DNA of 64,000 nucleotides from Epiperipatus broadwayi (GCA_028023455.1 JAQFVV010012509.1:3840590-3904589), one strand, 5' to 3'. Shown: positions 24,929-37,668, counted from the stretch's first letter. Numbers and translations: made by a program. The notes: generated by a model from the letters alone, not told the origin.

Positions 24929-25817
24929 CATATATTTTCAATGAAAATATTAATATTTCACTTTTTAGAGAGTCTTCAAAGGTCTGCCTCTTCCATGAAA
25001 ACCATGTTCAAGTATATATGAAATATTTTTTGGAAAGTCTTGTGTTGTTAATTCACTTCAAAACTCACTCTAAAATATGTGATTTATTAATAGTAGATTC
25101 AATAGTATCACATGCAGTATGCAGATGAAGAGATTTATTGGTTTTACAACATTGCCATCAAATTTTCTCTTATTTATGAAACATCCTAAAAAAATTCTGA
25201 TACTTTTATATTTTATTGTATAATAAAATATATTAATTTAAATAATATCTCTCTATATAACTAATTTAGTTGCAGTAGTTATATCATTGTGATGAAATAC
25301 CTATATTTTAATTCATTAAAATCAAAAGCTGTGTTGTGCATCTAAGTCCACATGTCATTCATTAATATCTAAGATTTATCTTTCCACTTAAAAAGCTATC
25401 AAAATATTTACAGCAGAGTACATTCTCAAGTTGATAATTATCCAAATTAAATATTGATAAAGATTTTTCTTTTATCATTGACTAATAAATCTAATGATTA
25501 ATTTTATGTTGAATTTAGATTTTATCTTTCAGACATTATAATTTTATTGCTAATTTATTTTTTGAATAATTAAATTCAGTTATTATATTTCATGTTTAGC
25601 ACATATGGTTACTGCTGTTAATTATTTAATCTTTGATTTGTCATAATTTATACATACCATTATTTGTCTTATTTTTCTTGCATTTCTTTTTATTCAAATA
25701 CAAGTAGTGTCTAATATAAAGCTGATTATATTTTTATAGATCATTATTATAATAAAGTATAGATATAATGAGTTTTTATCCATGTAAACAGAGATAACTT
25801 TAATTTTTGATATTGCT
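24929..25817. other. AT-rich noncoding DNA
   Basis: No supported gene or repeat. The ORF at 24904-25128 begins inside the SINE and has no domain-like features. Confidence 0.5.
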
Positions 25818-26080
25818 AGGAAACTATCAATTACTACTAATTGACCATCCTCCTGAGACTAAACAAGTTTTCACCACTTTCTCACACCTATAAAAAATAA
25901 CTTTCTGTGTTTAAATCCATTTAACATCTTGGATTTGAAGTAAAAGAAAATCTCCTTTTACTTCAATAAATTTTACATCGATAAAACCCAACAATAGAAC
26001 TGTTATAGGTTAATGGAGAAAACTTATTCAGCCTTAAAAACTTAGGAGGATTGTTAATAAATAATAATTGATAGTTTCCT
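25818..26080. mobile_element. 263-bp MITE-like element
   Basis: Imperfect inverted ends of about 40 bp: AGGAAACTATCAATTA...CCTCCT at the left and its inverse AGGAGG...TAATTGATAGTTTCCT at the right, with a second inner inverted AAACAAGTTTTC / GAAAACTTATT. No coding capacity. Confidence 0.65.
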
Positions 26081-26112
26081 GACAATTTAAAAAGGTAAAG
26101 TTATATATATAA

Positions 26113-26792
26113 AATCAATAAAGCAAGTCATATATTGTGTAACTTTCTTTTATAAGCTTGTATTTACAAATATGTAATATATGGAGCAAAGTAATAGCTC
26201 AAACAAGCACTTATTGATAAGTTTGGTAAGAGAATAATATTTAAAATCTCTATCTAGAATGTTCCTATCCTCAGACCAATTCGTTTTGAGCTTTTGGCTC
26301 ACTTTCATGAGGAGTTGGAACATTCTAACACTAGATCTAAAATATCAATTTAAAACCCAGCACTTATTAAATACATAACTATTGAGTAAAAAATCTAAAA
26401 CTTTCAGACAAAAAATGTCTTAAAATCCAGCTATCTATAAGGGACTGAACCAAATTCAGATCTACCATACATTAGTAGCCTCAGCATTGACAAAGCCTTA
26501 AACGCAAAATTATAATAATCAATAGAGCAAGCCACATATTGCATGACATTGCTTTTATAAGCTTGTATTTACAAATATGTAATATAGGGAGCATACCATT
26601 AGCTCAAACAACCTCTTATTGATATGTGTGGTAAGAGAAAAGTATTTAAAATCTATATCTAGAATATTCCTATCCAAATATCAATTGGGTTGGAGCTTTT
26701 GGCTCACCTCAGTGAGGAGCTAAAATATTCAGATAGTAGATCTAAAATATCAACCCAAAACCCAGCACTTATTTAATATGTAACTATTGAAT

Positions 26793-26795
<3 letters not shown>
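26113..26795. repeat. Two-copy direct duplication, 404-bp period, with internal hairpin
   Basis: Units 26113-26400 and 26517-26795 share AGCTTGTATTTACAAATATG, GTAAGAG and AAACCCAGCACTTATT. Each contains a hairpin (AGAATGTTCC ... GGAACATTCT in unit 1) with GAGCTTTTGGCTCAC in the loop. Unit 2 runs into an (AT)n array. The hairpin loop loosely resembles the middle of the snapback family. Confidence 0.75.

Positions 26796-26881
<86 letters not shown>
26793..26881. repeat. (AT)n microsatellite
   Basis: About 44 pure AT units following the second duplication unit. Confidence 0.95.
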
Positions 26882-26887
<6 letters not shown>

Positions 26888-28625
26888 TTGTAGCTTCTGA
26901 CTTGATTTTAAACTTGGTGATGTTATTTAAAATAAAAAAATTGTTAGCTTTTCTTTTAATTTAATTCTATGATTTTCTAAATTAATTTTAAAATAATTCA
27001 TTTTGTTATTAAATGGTAATTTTAATAGCTCTAAATAATTTAATTTTTTTGTTGACATTTTATTTACTGCATAAATTTCAAAAATAAGATTTAGCCATAA
27101 ACAAATAAAATGTTAAATTAATATTAAAGTATGTGTATTCATGAATATGTGTTTTATATGTTATGGGATAATTCAAAAACATTGAATTTTATGTATTCAA
27201 TATATTATTTTATAATATTTAATCTATTTAAAATGGGTATTTAAAATAGTGATTATAGTATATAAAATAGATAAATAGGAAGAAATGTCTATTTTATTCA
27301 ATATAATTTTGATTTGATTTTGAATTTGATTAGTAGAATTATATATTTTAAAAAAAGTCATATCCATAAATTTTTTTTATAAAGTTTAAAAAAAACATTT
27401 TAACATCATGACACACTGGTGTGTTAAGTAAAAAACTTTTATAGAGTGGATAAATTTAACTTTTAATAAAAAACAATATTAGGTAAAAATAAAGTTTATA
27501 ACATGAAATGCCATAATACCATGATCTAAGTATGGATTGGGATAAAACAATTTAAGCCCTGATCTTAGATTAGACTTTTTCATTTTTGTCTCAGTAGCTA
27601 AACTGCACAAAAACGTGTGTGCATATACCAATAATTTTATTTAAATTTTAAAATAATATTATTGGTTAAATCCATAAAAAATCTACTCAAAAGACTTCAA
27701 TTTCTTTTGGAATATAATAAAATTGAATAAAAATCGCCTCATTGTGACAAATATCAAAATTAAGTGCTGCAATATATTTTGAAAGGATATTTTAAAGTAA
27801 TTGAAAACTGCTATTGCTATTATATAAATGGAGTAGTATTAAACACTGTAAAATGTTGATTATGGAATATTTCATAAAAATAAAAACAAGTTGTGAAAGG
27901 GTTAATTTTAATGGAACATTAATAACTGGAAATAAGTAAGGGTTACATATAACATCAGTGTACACAACAGAATTCATTGTGAAATTTTCAGCACAATATA
28001 TAAACGATTTTAAACTAAAAATTATTATTTGTGTGTGTTTATATAAATATATAAGTAGATCATAAAATTTTTGTTGTACATAATGAATATTATCTTTTTT
28101 GATCAGGTTGCAATTTGATGGGCATTCTTTGTGAATAGAAAAAAAAGTTAACCAGGTAATTTATTTTTTTATTGTTTATGTTTTGAGAGTACTTGTGTTT
28201 TTTTAGTATACAAAATTATATCATTATCAAAAAAAGAGGTTAAAGTAAATAGTAAATAAAATAAAACCAATATATTTATTAATGATAATTTTGGTTTATT
28301 TAAATAAAAGTATGTTTATTCATTTTTTCTGTTCATATTTAAAAAAGTTTTTATGTATAAATATTTATGGGTGATATTAATGAAAGTTTGTATATTTGAT
28401 AAATATCTATAATATATTTTTATAAAATGTAAATTGATATGCTTGTGTTTATTTTGATCATAAAAATAGTACTTAAATTAAACGTACTAATTAATATTTG
28501 CAAAATATATCTTTATATATTTATTTAGCAATATATTATGCTAATATATAACCTATTTTGGACGGTTTTTCTTAGTATTTTGTTTACTACTCTTAATAGA
28601 TACATCTGTAAAATAAATCAATAAG
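26882..28625. other. AT-rich noncoding DNA
   Basis: Nothing recognisable on either strand; ORFs are chance-length. Confidence 0.55.
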
Positions 28626-28639
28626 TATAATAGATAATA

Positions 28640-28710
28640 CATGGAGACTAAACTCTCCATACAGTAGCTTGTGTAAACATAAAAAATGGTGATCATATGA
28701 TGTTTAGTGG
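28640..28710 (+). mobile_element. 71-bp 5'-truncated snapback retroposon
   Basis: The 14-bp sequence TATAATAGATAATA flanks it exactly (28626-28639 and 28711-28724). The insert holds ACTCTCCATACAG and the tail GGTGATCATATGATGTTTAG, matching the end of the 827-bp element at 47087-47913 (TGTGATCATGTGATGCTTAATGG). Long duplications plus 5' truncation are the signature of target-primed reverse transcription, presumably by a LINE in trans. Confidence 0.85.
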
Positions 28711-28724
28711 TATAATAGATAATA

Positions 28725-30609
28725 GTAATCAATTCAAGTACAAACTATTTGGCAAGGAATATTTGATTTGCTTTTTAATTTTATATATATATATTACTGT
28801 TATTGTTTATATTAATCAATTTTCACATTTGTTAATTAAATTAGTTTTCCATGATCATTAGTAATTAAATTATTATATTCATTTATTTATTGCCTATTCC
28901 CGTCTTTATATATTGTAATTGGTAACAAATTCTGTAAGGAAGTTCCTAAACAGTTAAATAATATTATAAATTAATAAGATACTTGTGAAATAAATAATTT
29001 TAGTAATGCAGAAAGGTATAAATATTTATTATCTATTTAAAAATCTGGTTTAAATTCAATAAAATTCATTTTATAATTTAAATTATATTTAATAATCTAA
29101 AAGATTTAGTTGTTTATATTTCATTCTACATTGATCTAAATCTTGAGAGTTTTTATTTTCTTTATATTTGTGTATTATTATAATAACTAGTCTGAACATT
29201 AGATAATCATTCTAGATGTTTTATTTATTTAATTATCATTACATTTGGCATTTAATATATTACTATTTAAATACAATTACATTTAGTGTTCAAGAGTTTA
29301 GACATTATTTTTTTTATTATTACATTTGGCGCTCCAAGTGGGCTGAGAAAGACCTTTTACCTGAGCCAATTTTATTTACTATTAATATATATATATATGT
29401 TTACATAAACGTCAGAGTCAATATTCACTGTCTCTTTTATTTTGCTCCACCCTCAGATCAGGTGGAGCAAAATGAAAGAGACAGTGAATATTGTCTGACG
29501 TTTATGTAAACAAATACGCTTGTTTGGAGGTCTTGGTAAAGCTCCATCTATTGATCATTAATACAAGCGATAGCAGTTTTTTACGTATATAAACCTTGTT
29601 TTGTTTTTCATATATATATATTGTTAAAACGTTTTTTTCCTCAGGAATTTATAAAAACTTTGAGCACAGGAAAAAAGAATAGTCCTTGGCACATGGAATT
29701 TGAGAACCAGAAACTGACATCTTTACCAGTACATTAAATCTCATAAAGCAATTAAATTATTCAGTTTTTATTTATAGAAAAAATTTAATATTTTTTAACT
29801 CTCATATTTAGTTTGTATTTATTACAAATTTTTAAGTGGTCCCACAATTACAGGTAAAAAAAATAATCTCAAATATTTCATTATAGAGAAATGTCTTTTC
29901 CAATGTTCCTCCACAGAAAACAATAAAAGAGAGGTATCACTCATCAAATAAATTGCTCTTCCTATTCTAGAACTATCTACTGAAAATGTGAGTATTCAAT
30001 GGATTCCAAGCTCCTAGAACAGTTTCTGATTTTGATTTCATCAGTGTGGGCTTGAATTTAAAGTTAGAATTAATATACTTACCATCTAATGATCTACTTC
30101 TATATATTATGCAAATAATTGGTTTGAGTTCAAAACTTTAGATGTTCTTTTTTATTTCAGACTATAAGCTTGACTAATATAAATGAATAAAAGGTAGCTG
30201 CTAGATTCATAGCTGCATTAATTCCAGCTTTGAACCTTAGAATTTCACTGATAAAAGCAAAGGAAAAAATTGATACGGGGATGTGAATTTTATCATGTTA
30301 TATCATCTAGTGATTTATTGATTACTAAGGTGAGTAGTAGATGACACAAGTGTAGAGTGAAGGAAACTGTTTTTGGAAGGATAAGAGTAAACTAAAAAAA
30401 TCATATGATATTTGGTATATTCATTTTCCTACCAGTATTGGGATGGTAGTTGGGTTGATTTTAAACTGATCTGAAAATATTCTCAGCTTATTTCAAAACC
30501 ATCAGCTATTTAACAAACTTTTAGAGTTCTGCATGATTCAAACATGACATTAAAGATAAGATCGAGACATTCTCTAACTGTAACACTTCTTAAAACAGGC
30601 AAAACTCAC
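28725..30609. other. AT-rich noncoding DNA
   Basis: Contains the hairpin at 29399-29512. Otherwise no gene or repeat is supported. Confidence 0.5.
29399..29512. repeat. 114-bp near-perfect palindrome
   Basis: Arms of about 52 bp (TTTACATAAACGTCAGA...GCTCCACC and inverse) with a 9-nt loop, CTCAGATCA. Few mismatches, so recent or selected. It would extrude as a cruciform or form a long RNA hairpin if transcribed. No TSD evident. Confidence 0.85.
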
Positions 30610-30626
30610 TATATATATATATATGA

Positions 30627-30704
<78 letters not shown>
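30610..30704. repeat. (AT)n microsatellite, target of the LTR element
   Basis: AT units with one GAATAA interruption, ending exactly where the 5' LTR begins. The same AT-type sequence follows the 3' LTR, giving ATAT on both sides (30701-30704 and 40593-40596). Confidence 0.9.
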
Positions 30705-30707
<3 letters not shown>

Positions 30708-31183
30708 ACCTATATTGATATAAGCACATATAATTTTTATCTAAAATTATTATTAAAGTAATCTTTCATAAAAGAAAAATATAAAATTAAATGTTGAAGA
30801 ATTTATTGCAGCTTGTTTTAGAACAGATAAGAATTAAATAGTTTTTTTTTTAGTATTCATAAAAGTATAATTTAAAAAGTTAAAACATGCAAATCTCTTT
30901 TCATTCAAGTTTAATTAAAGAAAAATAATGTTAAAACTAAATAGTAAATTGTATTAAAAATATATGTGCGTACGATTTGTAAATAAATAAAATGTGTGTG
31001 AAAGTTAAAAAAGATTATCATTAAAAAACACGGCAATGGCTATTAGATATTAATTAATATAAAACAATACGTTTTTGCATGGCTATTACTAATTAAGCAA
31101 TCTTTCAAAACACGTTTATCAAATGATTATCAATTCGACAACAGATCTTTGCCGGAGATATCAGAAAGACAACAAGGTGCAGG

Positions 31184-31191
31184 TATAAATA
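31184..31191 (+). promoter_or_regulatory. TATA box of the 5' LTR
   Basis: TATAAATA within GCAGGTATAAATAGAC, conserved at 39400-39407 in the 3' LTR. It probably starts the element's RNA about 30 bp downstream. Confidence 0.6.
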
Positions 31192-32063
31192 GACTTTTTT
31201 TTATCGGACAGTAAATCAGTTCCACAAATTAGTTGAGACAATCAGTTCCACAAATTAATTGAGTGAGATCAGTTCACAAAGTTATTGAGAGAGTGCAGTT
31301 CGGAAATTGATTGAATCAGTTAAGAAACAAAATGCGGTGCTGAGAATATTTTGGAATGCACATTTGTCTCCAGCCCAGATGTCCGAGAAAACAGCAGATC
31401 TGCCCGTGAAATAATGTCAGCTTAACATCTTAGAAAATCTTCGTCAGTATCTAATTGTCTCCAATAGTAATAATCGTGAAAATTAGAAAACTCAGCAAGG
31501 AAACGTCCCAGCCAGCTGGAAGCATTCATACTGGAACCATTCATACTGGAAGAAAACAAAGTGTTAAATCTACATTCAAAATCCTAGGTAAAACATTTGC
31601 TTATTTTCGTTTATACTGTAATAGCCATTGCATTTCATTAATTCATGCGAATCCTCCAAGAGTCTAATTATATGAACTCGATATCATACATAAATGAACT
31701 ATTGATATGTGTGTGATTAAATTTCAAATGCTATGTAGTCCTTTATTATCATTATTATGCATGTGCATTAGTTAATATGTGCGTGATCATTCTACCAATA
31801 TTTATTAATGAAATTAGAGTGTTATGTTATTGAATCTATAGAAATATTTAGACTATTTAGAAATGTTAATTTAAAATATGCGTGTGTTTTATTAGAATTA
31901 TAAAATGTTTAAATTTAGTAAATAAATGTTAGTTAATAAATTATCTTTAAAATTAAACTTTATTTGTCGGTCAATTCTTTTTATCAATTCTTTTACAATT
32001 CTTTTTATAAATTCTTTTTAAAAAATTCTTTATCAAGTCTTTTAACCACTAATTAAGTATAAT

Positions 32064-35000
32064 CGGTCCTGGTTTGAAGACCGTACTGTAGCCGTCAGAG
32101 GGCGCGGCGACATCATCAACAACTGGCCTGAAAATGGCAAGTGATAATTTTTTTTACAAAATGCCTCAAAATCGACAAATAAAAATGCCTAAGGCAATAT
32201 ATGTACAGCAAATAAAGTGAAAACTACAAATTAAAAAAAAATTAAAGAAAATGCTACAAAATTCAAATAATAAAAACAAAAAATCATGAAAATTGCATTA
32301 TGAGGTATACCCCCCCAAATCAAAAAAAACGCCTCAAAATCGACAAATAAAAATGCCTAAGGCAATATATGTACAGCAAATAAAGCGAAAACTACAAATT
32401 ATAAAAAAATGAAAGAAAATGCTACAAAATTCAAATAATAAAAACAAAAAATCAAGAAAATTGCATTATGAGGTATACCCCCCCCCAAAAATCAAAAAAA
32501 CGCCTCAAAATCGACAAATAAAAATGCCTAAGGCAATATATGTACAGCAAATAAAGCGAAAACTACAAATTATAAAAAAATGAAAGAAAATGCTAAAAAA
32601 TTCAAATACTAAAACCAAAAAACCATGAAGATTCTATCAAGAGATATACCTCCCACCACAATCTGACAATTCACAAAACATGGTGGCCAAAAAAAGCGGG
32701 AAAATACGAAAAAAATCAAATCATTTACCTTCAACATAAATATGCATCTAAGTTCATATTAAAAAGCAATTACCCCAACTGGTCAAAACGTAACACAGAT
32801 TAATACGTAGTAACTAATAAAAAAAATAAGCAGAAAATGCTATAAAATGCAAACTATAAAAAAAATAGGATCAACAGTCCCCCCCCTACAATCTGGACAT
32901 TCAGAAGAAAGCATGGCGGCCAAAAATAGCGGGGATCAAATTATTTACCTTAAACATAAATATGCATCTAAATTGATATAGAAAAGCAATTAATTGTTCT
33001 CTGGCTTTCAAATTAATGCATATGTAAATGGAGCAGTAATATTTAAATAATCAAAAAGCAATCATTATCGACCCCTCCCCACTAATCAAAACGTAATAAA
33101 TGGTATGAATATTTTAAGATTGTTTAAGTAACAGACCTAATAAGAATTCATATCATAGATTAATACGTAGTAAGTAATTAAATAGAATTATAGTAAGTTT
33201 AAAAGAGAAGATTGAAATATTACTTTGTTGCATTTTTTTTTGTTCAAGAAATTGTTTTTCACCATTATATAGATTAAATCACATATTGTAATTGTAGTTT
33301 CAAAATGACTATCCCCTTCCCCCATTTAGTGACTTTTCTAAAACTAAGAACTCATAACACAGATTAATACATACTAAGTGATTAAATATGGCAACAATGG
33401 ACTAACTTTTATAAAATGTACTAAATCTTATGAATATTTAAAAAATCAAACACTATCTGCACATGTGCTGTGCATTATTTAAGTAATAGATATAACTCCT
33501 CAACACAGATTAATACAGTACATAGTAAGAAAGTTTAAAAAAGAAAGTGGTAAAAATTACCTTGTTCCAAATTCGGTTCAGAGCCATTTGCACAATGATG
33601 ACTCGATCATGATGTTCTGTAAAATGTAGCTTTGCTGGTAAATTTCTTAACACTTTTAGCAATGATGATTTCAGCAGATTAAAAAAATTATTTAACAGAA
33701 GGTATCTAGAAACACTAGCAATTATTTAAATCAAGTTATGCACACATATATAATATCCAATTCATTTTAAAAATAATAAACAATTGTCCACTATATTCAT
33801 ATTTATTCAATTATGTTTTTATTTAAACAAAGTTGCAAGTTCATCTACATTTTTTTAATGAGAGAAGTGTAATTACAAACATGAAATATTCTCTCCCCCC
33901 CTCCCCTTTACTTGACAGCAAAAAATACTGTAAATACTTTTAAAAGAAAAGTCTTTCAACATCAAATTATTTATCTTTAAAGCAATTAATTGTTATCTGG
34001 CTTTCAAATTATGACATATGTAAATTGATCAATAATATTTAAATAATAATCAATGGAAAAAAGGAATACAAAACATAATTACCAAAGTCTTTCGGAAAAG
34101 ATTTTAACACTAAGAGCAAATATGGCAGAAATTAGCGGGAAAAAAAAGTTTTGAGTTAAAATTTGCGCATATCTAATGTTATATTCTTCTCCATCAAAAA
34201 ATAATCCTAATTAAGTTTGTCAAAAAATAAACATTAACCCAACAACTTGTATTTCTAGCACTACAAAATAATTAACACGTCAAAATAGAACAAAGCTGGT
34301 ATTCCAAAAGTCTAGTTCACTTATGTTTTAGTTAAATTTGTTGGCTTTGGAAATTATATTTTTGATGTCAAATCTCTATTAAGTCATGATACCCAAAATG
34401 AATTTCCGGTCATCCTTCTTTTATAGTATGCATTTTAATTTTGAAAGAACAAACTGTGAAATGAAATATGATGTAATAGAGAATATCATTTCCAAAGCTA
34501 ACTAATTTACTGAAAATGTAGCTAAAGTAGAGTTTTGAAATACCTGCTTAGTTCTATTATGACGTTTAAATTATTTTGTAGTGCTAGAAATACAAGTTGT
34601 TGGGATAATGTTTATTTTTTAACAAACTTAATTAGGATTATTTTTTGATGGAGAAGAATACAACATTAGATATGCGCAAATTTTAACTCAAAACTTTTTT
34701 TTCACGCTAATTTCTGCCATATTTACTCTTAGTGTTAAAATCTTTTCCGAAAGACTTTGGTAATTATGTTTTGTATTCCTTTTTTACATTGATTATTATT
34801 TAAATATTATTGATCAATTTATATATGTCATAATTTGAAAGCCAGATAACAATTAATTGCTTTAAAGATAAATAATTTGATGTTGAAAGACTTTTCTTTT
34901 AAAAGTATTTACAGTATTTTTTGCTGTCAAGTAAAGGGGAGGGGGGAGAGAATATTTCATATTTGTAATTACACTTCTCTCATTAAAAAAATGTAGATGA

Positions 35001-36424
35001 ACTTGCAACTTTGTTTAAATAAAAACATAATTGAAAATAATATGAATATAGTGGACAATTGTTTATTATTTTTAAAATGAATTGGATATTATATATGTGT
35101 GCATAACTTGATTTAAATAATGCTAGTGTTTCTAGATACCTTCTGTTAAATAATTTTTTTAATCTGCTGAAATCATCATTGCTAAAAGTGTTAAGAAATT
35201 TACCAGCAAAGCTACATTTTGCAGAACATCATGCTTCCTTCTGAATGTCCAGATTGTAGGGGGGGGACTGTTGATCCTATTTTTTTATAGTTTGCATTTT
35301 ATAGCATTTTCTGCTTATTTTTTTATTAGTTACTACATATTAATCTGTGTTACGTTTTGACCAGTTGGGGGAATTGCTTTTTAATATGAACTTAGATGCA
35401 TATTTATGTTGAAGGTAAATGATTTGATTTTTTTCGTATTTTCCCGCTTTTTTTGGCCACCATGTTTTGTGAATTGTCAGATTGTGGAGGGAGGTATATC
35501 TCTTGATAGAATCTTCATGGTTTTTTGGTGTTAGTATTTGAATTTTTTAGCATTTTCTTTCATTTTTTTATAATTTGTTGTTTTCGATGTATTTGCTATA
35601 CATATATTGTCTGAGGCATTTTTATTTGTCGATTTTGAGGCGTTTTTTTGATTTTGGGGGGGGGGGTATACCTCATAATGCAATTTTCATGATTTTTTGT
35701 TTTTATTATTTGAATTTTGTAGCATTTTCTTTAATTTTTTTTTAATTTGTAGTTTTCGCTTTATTTGCTGTACATATATTGCCTTAGGCATTTTTATTTG
35801 TCGATTTTGAGGCGTTTTTTTGATTTTGGGGGGGGGGTATACCTCATAATGCAATTTTCATGATTTTTTGTTTTTATTATTTGAATTTTGTAGCATTTTC
35901 TTTAATTTTTTTTTAATTTGTAGTTTTCGCTTTATTTGCTGTACATATATTGCCTTAGGCATTTTTATTTGTCGATTTTGAGGCGTTTTTTTGATTTTGG
36001 GGGGGGTATACCTCATAATGCAATTTTCATGATTTTTTGTTTTTATTATTTGAATTTTGTAGCATTTTCTTTAATTTTTTTTTAATTTGTAGTTTTCGCT
36101 TTATTTGCTGTACATATATTGCCTTAGGCATTTTTATTTGTCGATTTTGAGGCGTTTTTTTGATTTTGGGGGGGGGGGTATACCTCATAATGCAATTTTC
36201 ATGATTTTTTGTTTTTATTATTTGAATTTTGTAGCATTTTCTTTAATTTTTTTTTAATTTGTAGTTTTCGCTTTATTTGCTGTACATATATTGCCTTAGG
36301 CATTTTTATTTGTCGATTTTGAGGCGTTTTGTAAAAAAATTTATCACTTGCCATTTTCAGGCCGGTTGTTGATGATGTCGCCGCGCCCTCTGACGGCTAC
36401 AGTACGGTCTGCAAACCACGACCG
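32064..36424. mobile_element. 4.36-kb foldback transposon with 6-bp target duplication
   Basis: Ends CGGTC...GACCG. The outer about 85 bp are inverted with few mismatches (ACCGTACTGTAGCCGTCAG, GGGCGCGGCGACATCATC). TATAAT is duplicated at 32058-32063 and 36425-36430; the 3' LTR keeps the unoccupied site with one TATAAT (about 40288-40293). Almost the whole element is two arms: left to about 34380, right from about 34470. Each arm carries tandem units of about 170 bp (CCTCAAAATCGACAAATAAA): three at the left, five at the right. The left arm has an extra segment of about 690 bp (32910-33600) missing from the right. No transposase. Structure is like Drosophila FB-type foldbacks, but the superfamily is unknown. 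Confidence 0.93.
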
Positions 36425-36731
36425 TATAATCTATTAGTGATTACAAACAACTGAGCTAGTCGTGGATTTAGGCGTTGGGTTAGTTGCCACTATTCAAAGT
36501 GCATTGTCTATTCTTTTAGAATAAGCAGCTGGTGCCCGTGTTTATACACAAACAAAAAAAGTGCTTTGAACTTGGTGTTGAACTCAACAGTCGAGAAGAA
36601 GTTATGTCCTGGAAATGTAACGTTAGTTATATACTTTATAGCTATCGTTTGGGCATAAATACTCTCCGAGTATGTTCTTCTCTGCCTAAAAGGCCGGTGA
36701 TTCAAATACACATATTCGAATTCAGCTCAAA

Positions 36732-36749
36732 TGGTGTCCAACGTGGGGC
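36732..36749 (+). promoter_or_regulatory. Primer-binding site, tRNA-Lys type
   Basis: TGGTGTCCAACGTGGGGC lies two bases after the 5' LTR. It matches 16 of 18 bases of the PBS complementary to the 3' end of tRNA-Lys1,2; the two differences are C to T. It identifies the flanking repeats as LTRs. Confidence 0.8.
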
Positions 36750-37068
36750 TGAACCTAAGAAACAACAGTAACGAGGTACTTTGTTTCTTGTTTGAAAATT
36801 TTGTTTTACACAAAAGTTAAATTACGTATGTGAAAGTGTTTAATTTTTTAAAAAAAAGAATTGACCGAAAATTTTTTTTTTCGAAATGAAAAGAGATTTT
36901 GACATTTATGCTATCAAATCAGAGACAGCTGATATTTGGGCGGAGTTAAAGCATTAGATCAGGTAGAAAAATGGACAAAAGGGGTGGTTAGCGTGTGTTT
37001 CCGTTTTACTCAGAAATAAATAAATAAGCCATATATTAAATTTAGTGAAATAAAATATTGTTTTAAAA

Positions 37069-37668
37069 ATGGAAAAAGAAAAAGAAGAGAGTGAGTCACA
37101 GATGATGATGAAGATGTTGATGAAGTTGGTAATAGGCATGGAGGAAATTAAGCAGGGCCAACAGGCAATGAAGAAAGAAATTAGTGCAGTTAAACAGGGC
37201 CAGCAGGCTATAAAGGAAGAAATAAAAGAAATAAGACGAGAAATAATGGGAGAAGTAGAAGAAAGTCAGGAAGTAGACGTCATAAAAGATATAGATATTG
37301 AAGTAGCACAGGATAGTGCTAAGACAGGGGAAAACATAGATCAAGAAATACAAGAGAGACATAAGTTCAAGGTAGAAGATAGCGTTGAAAAGTTTTTACA
37401 AAAATTTAAAAAGGTTAAAGTAAAAGTTCGTCTTCATTTTAAACGGAGATGTAAATCAAAGAGAAAGCACAAGGAAAAATATTCACGGTTAGGAAAAATA
37501 CGGAGGTCTGTGAAGCTTAAAAGTTTTCTAATTTACAAGGCAGAAAATAGAACGGAGAGAGAAAGAGATAAAGCAGCAAACTTTATAGATGTGAGGATAT
37601 GGAGCATAATTTATGTTAGTGAATTAGTAGAAAGAAAGAAGGAACCACCGGACATATTTAAAAGATAG
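37069..37668 (+). CDS. Gag-like coiled-coil protein of the LTR element
   Basis: A 199-residue ORF from ATG 37069, about 320 bp after the primer site. Residues about 20-65 are heptad-like and charged (MEEIKQGQQAMKKEI, then a second near-copy VKQGQQAIKEEIKEI), as at the start of many Gypsy-type Gag proteins. Residues about 100-160 are strongly basic (KKVKVKVRLHFKRRCKSKRK), suitable for nucleic acid binding. There is no CCHC knuckle and no capsid major homology region I can identify, so it may be a shortened Gag or a fusion left by deletion of pol. The product would act in particle assembly or may only retain cis-required RNA. Confidence 0.6.
   Translation: MEKEKEESESQMMMKMLMKLVIGMEEIKQGQQAMKKEISAVKQGQQAIKEEIKEIRREIMGEVEESQEVDVIKDIDIEVAQDSAKTGENIDQEIQERHKFKVEDSVEKFLQKFKKVKVKVRLHFKRRCKSKRKHKEKYSRLGKIRRSVKLKSFLIYKAENRTERERDKAANFIDVRIWSIIYVSELVERKKEPPDIFKR

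Larger units (their letters stand above)
30705..36729 (+). repeat. 5' LTR, interrupted by the foldback element
   Basis: Starts TGTACC and ends GGCTCA/CAGCTCA (TG...CA). About 1,658 bp once the 4,361-bp foldback and its 6-bp duplication are removed. The 3' LTR may start five bases earlier with TGTAATGTACC; those bases are not seen in the 5' copy, where AT repeat begins. Short internal repeats include CAGTTCCACAAATTA and CATTCATACTGGAA. The ORF at 31455-31667 lies inside the LTR and recurs in the 3' LTR; I regard it as chance. Confidence 0.88.

Noticed and set aside
31455-31667. 70-residue ORF in both LTRs (also 39671-39883)
   Set aside because: Conserved only because the LTRs are copies; short, no motif, in the transcribed LTR region.
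36508-36771. Opposed ORFs at the LTR end
   Set aside because: They overlap the LTR terminus and primer-binding site; chance frames.
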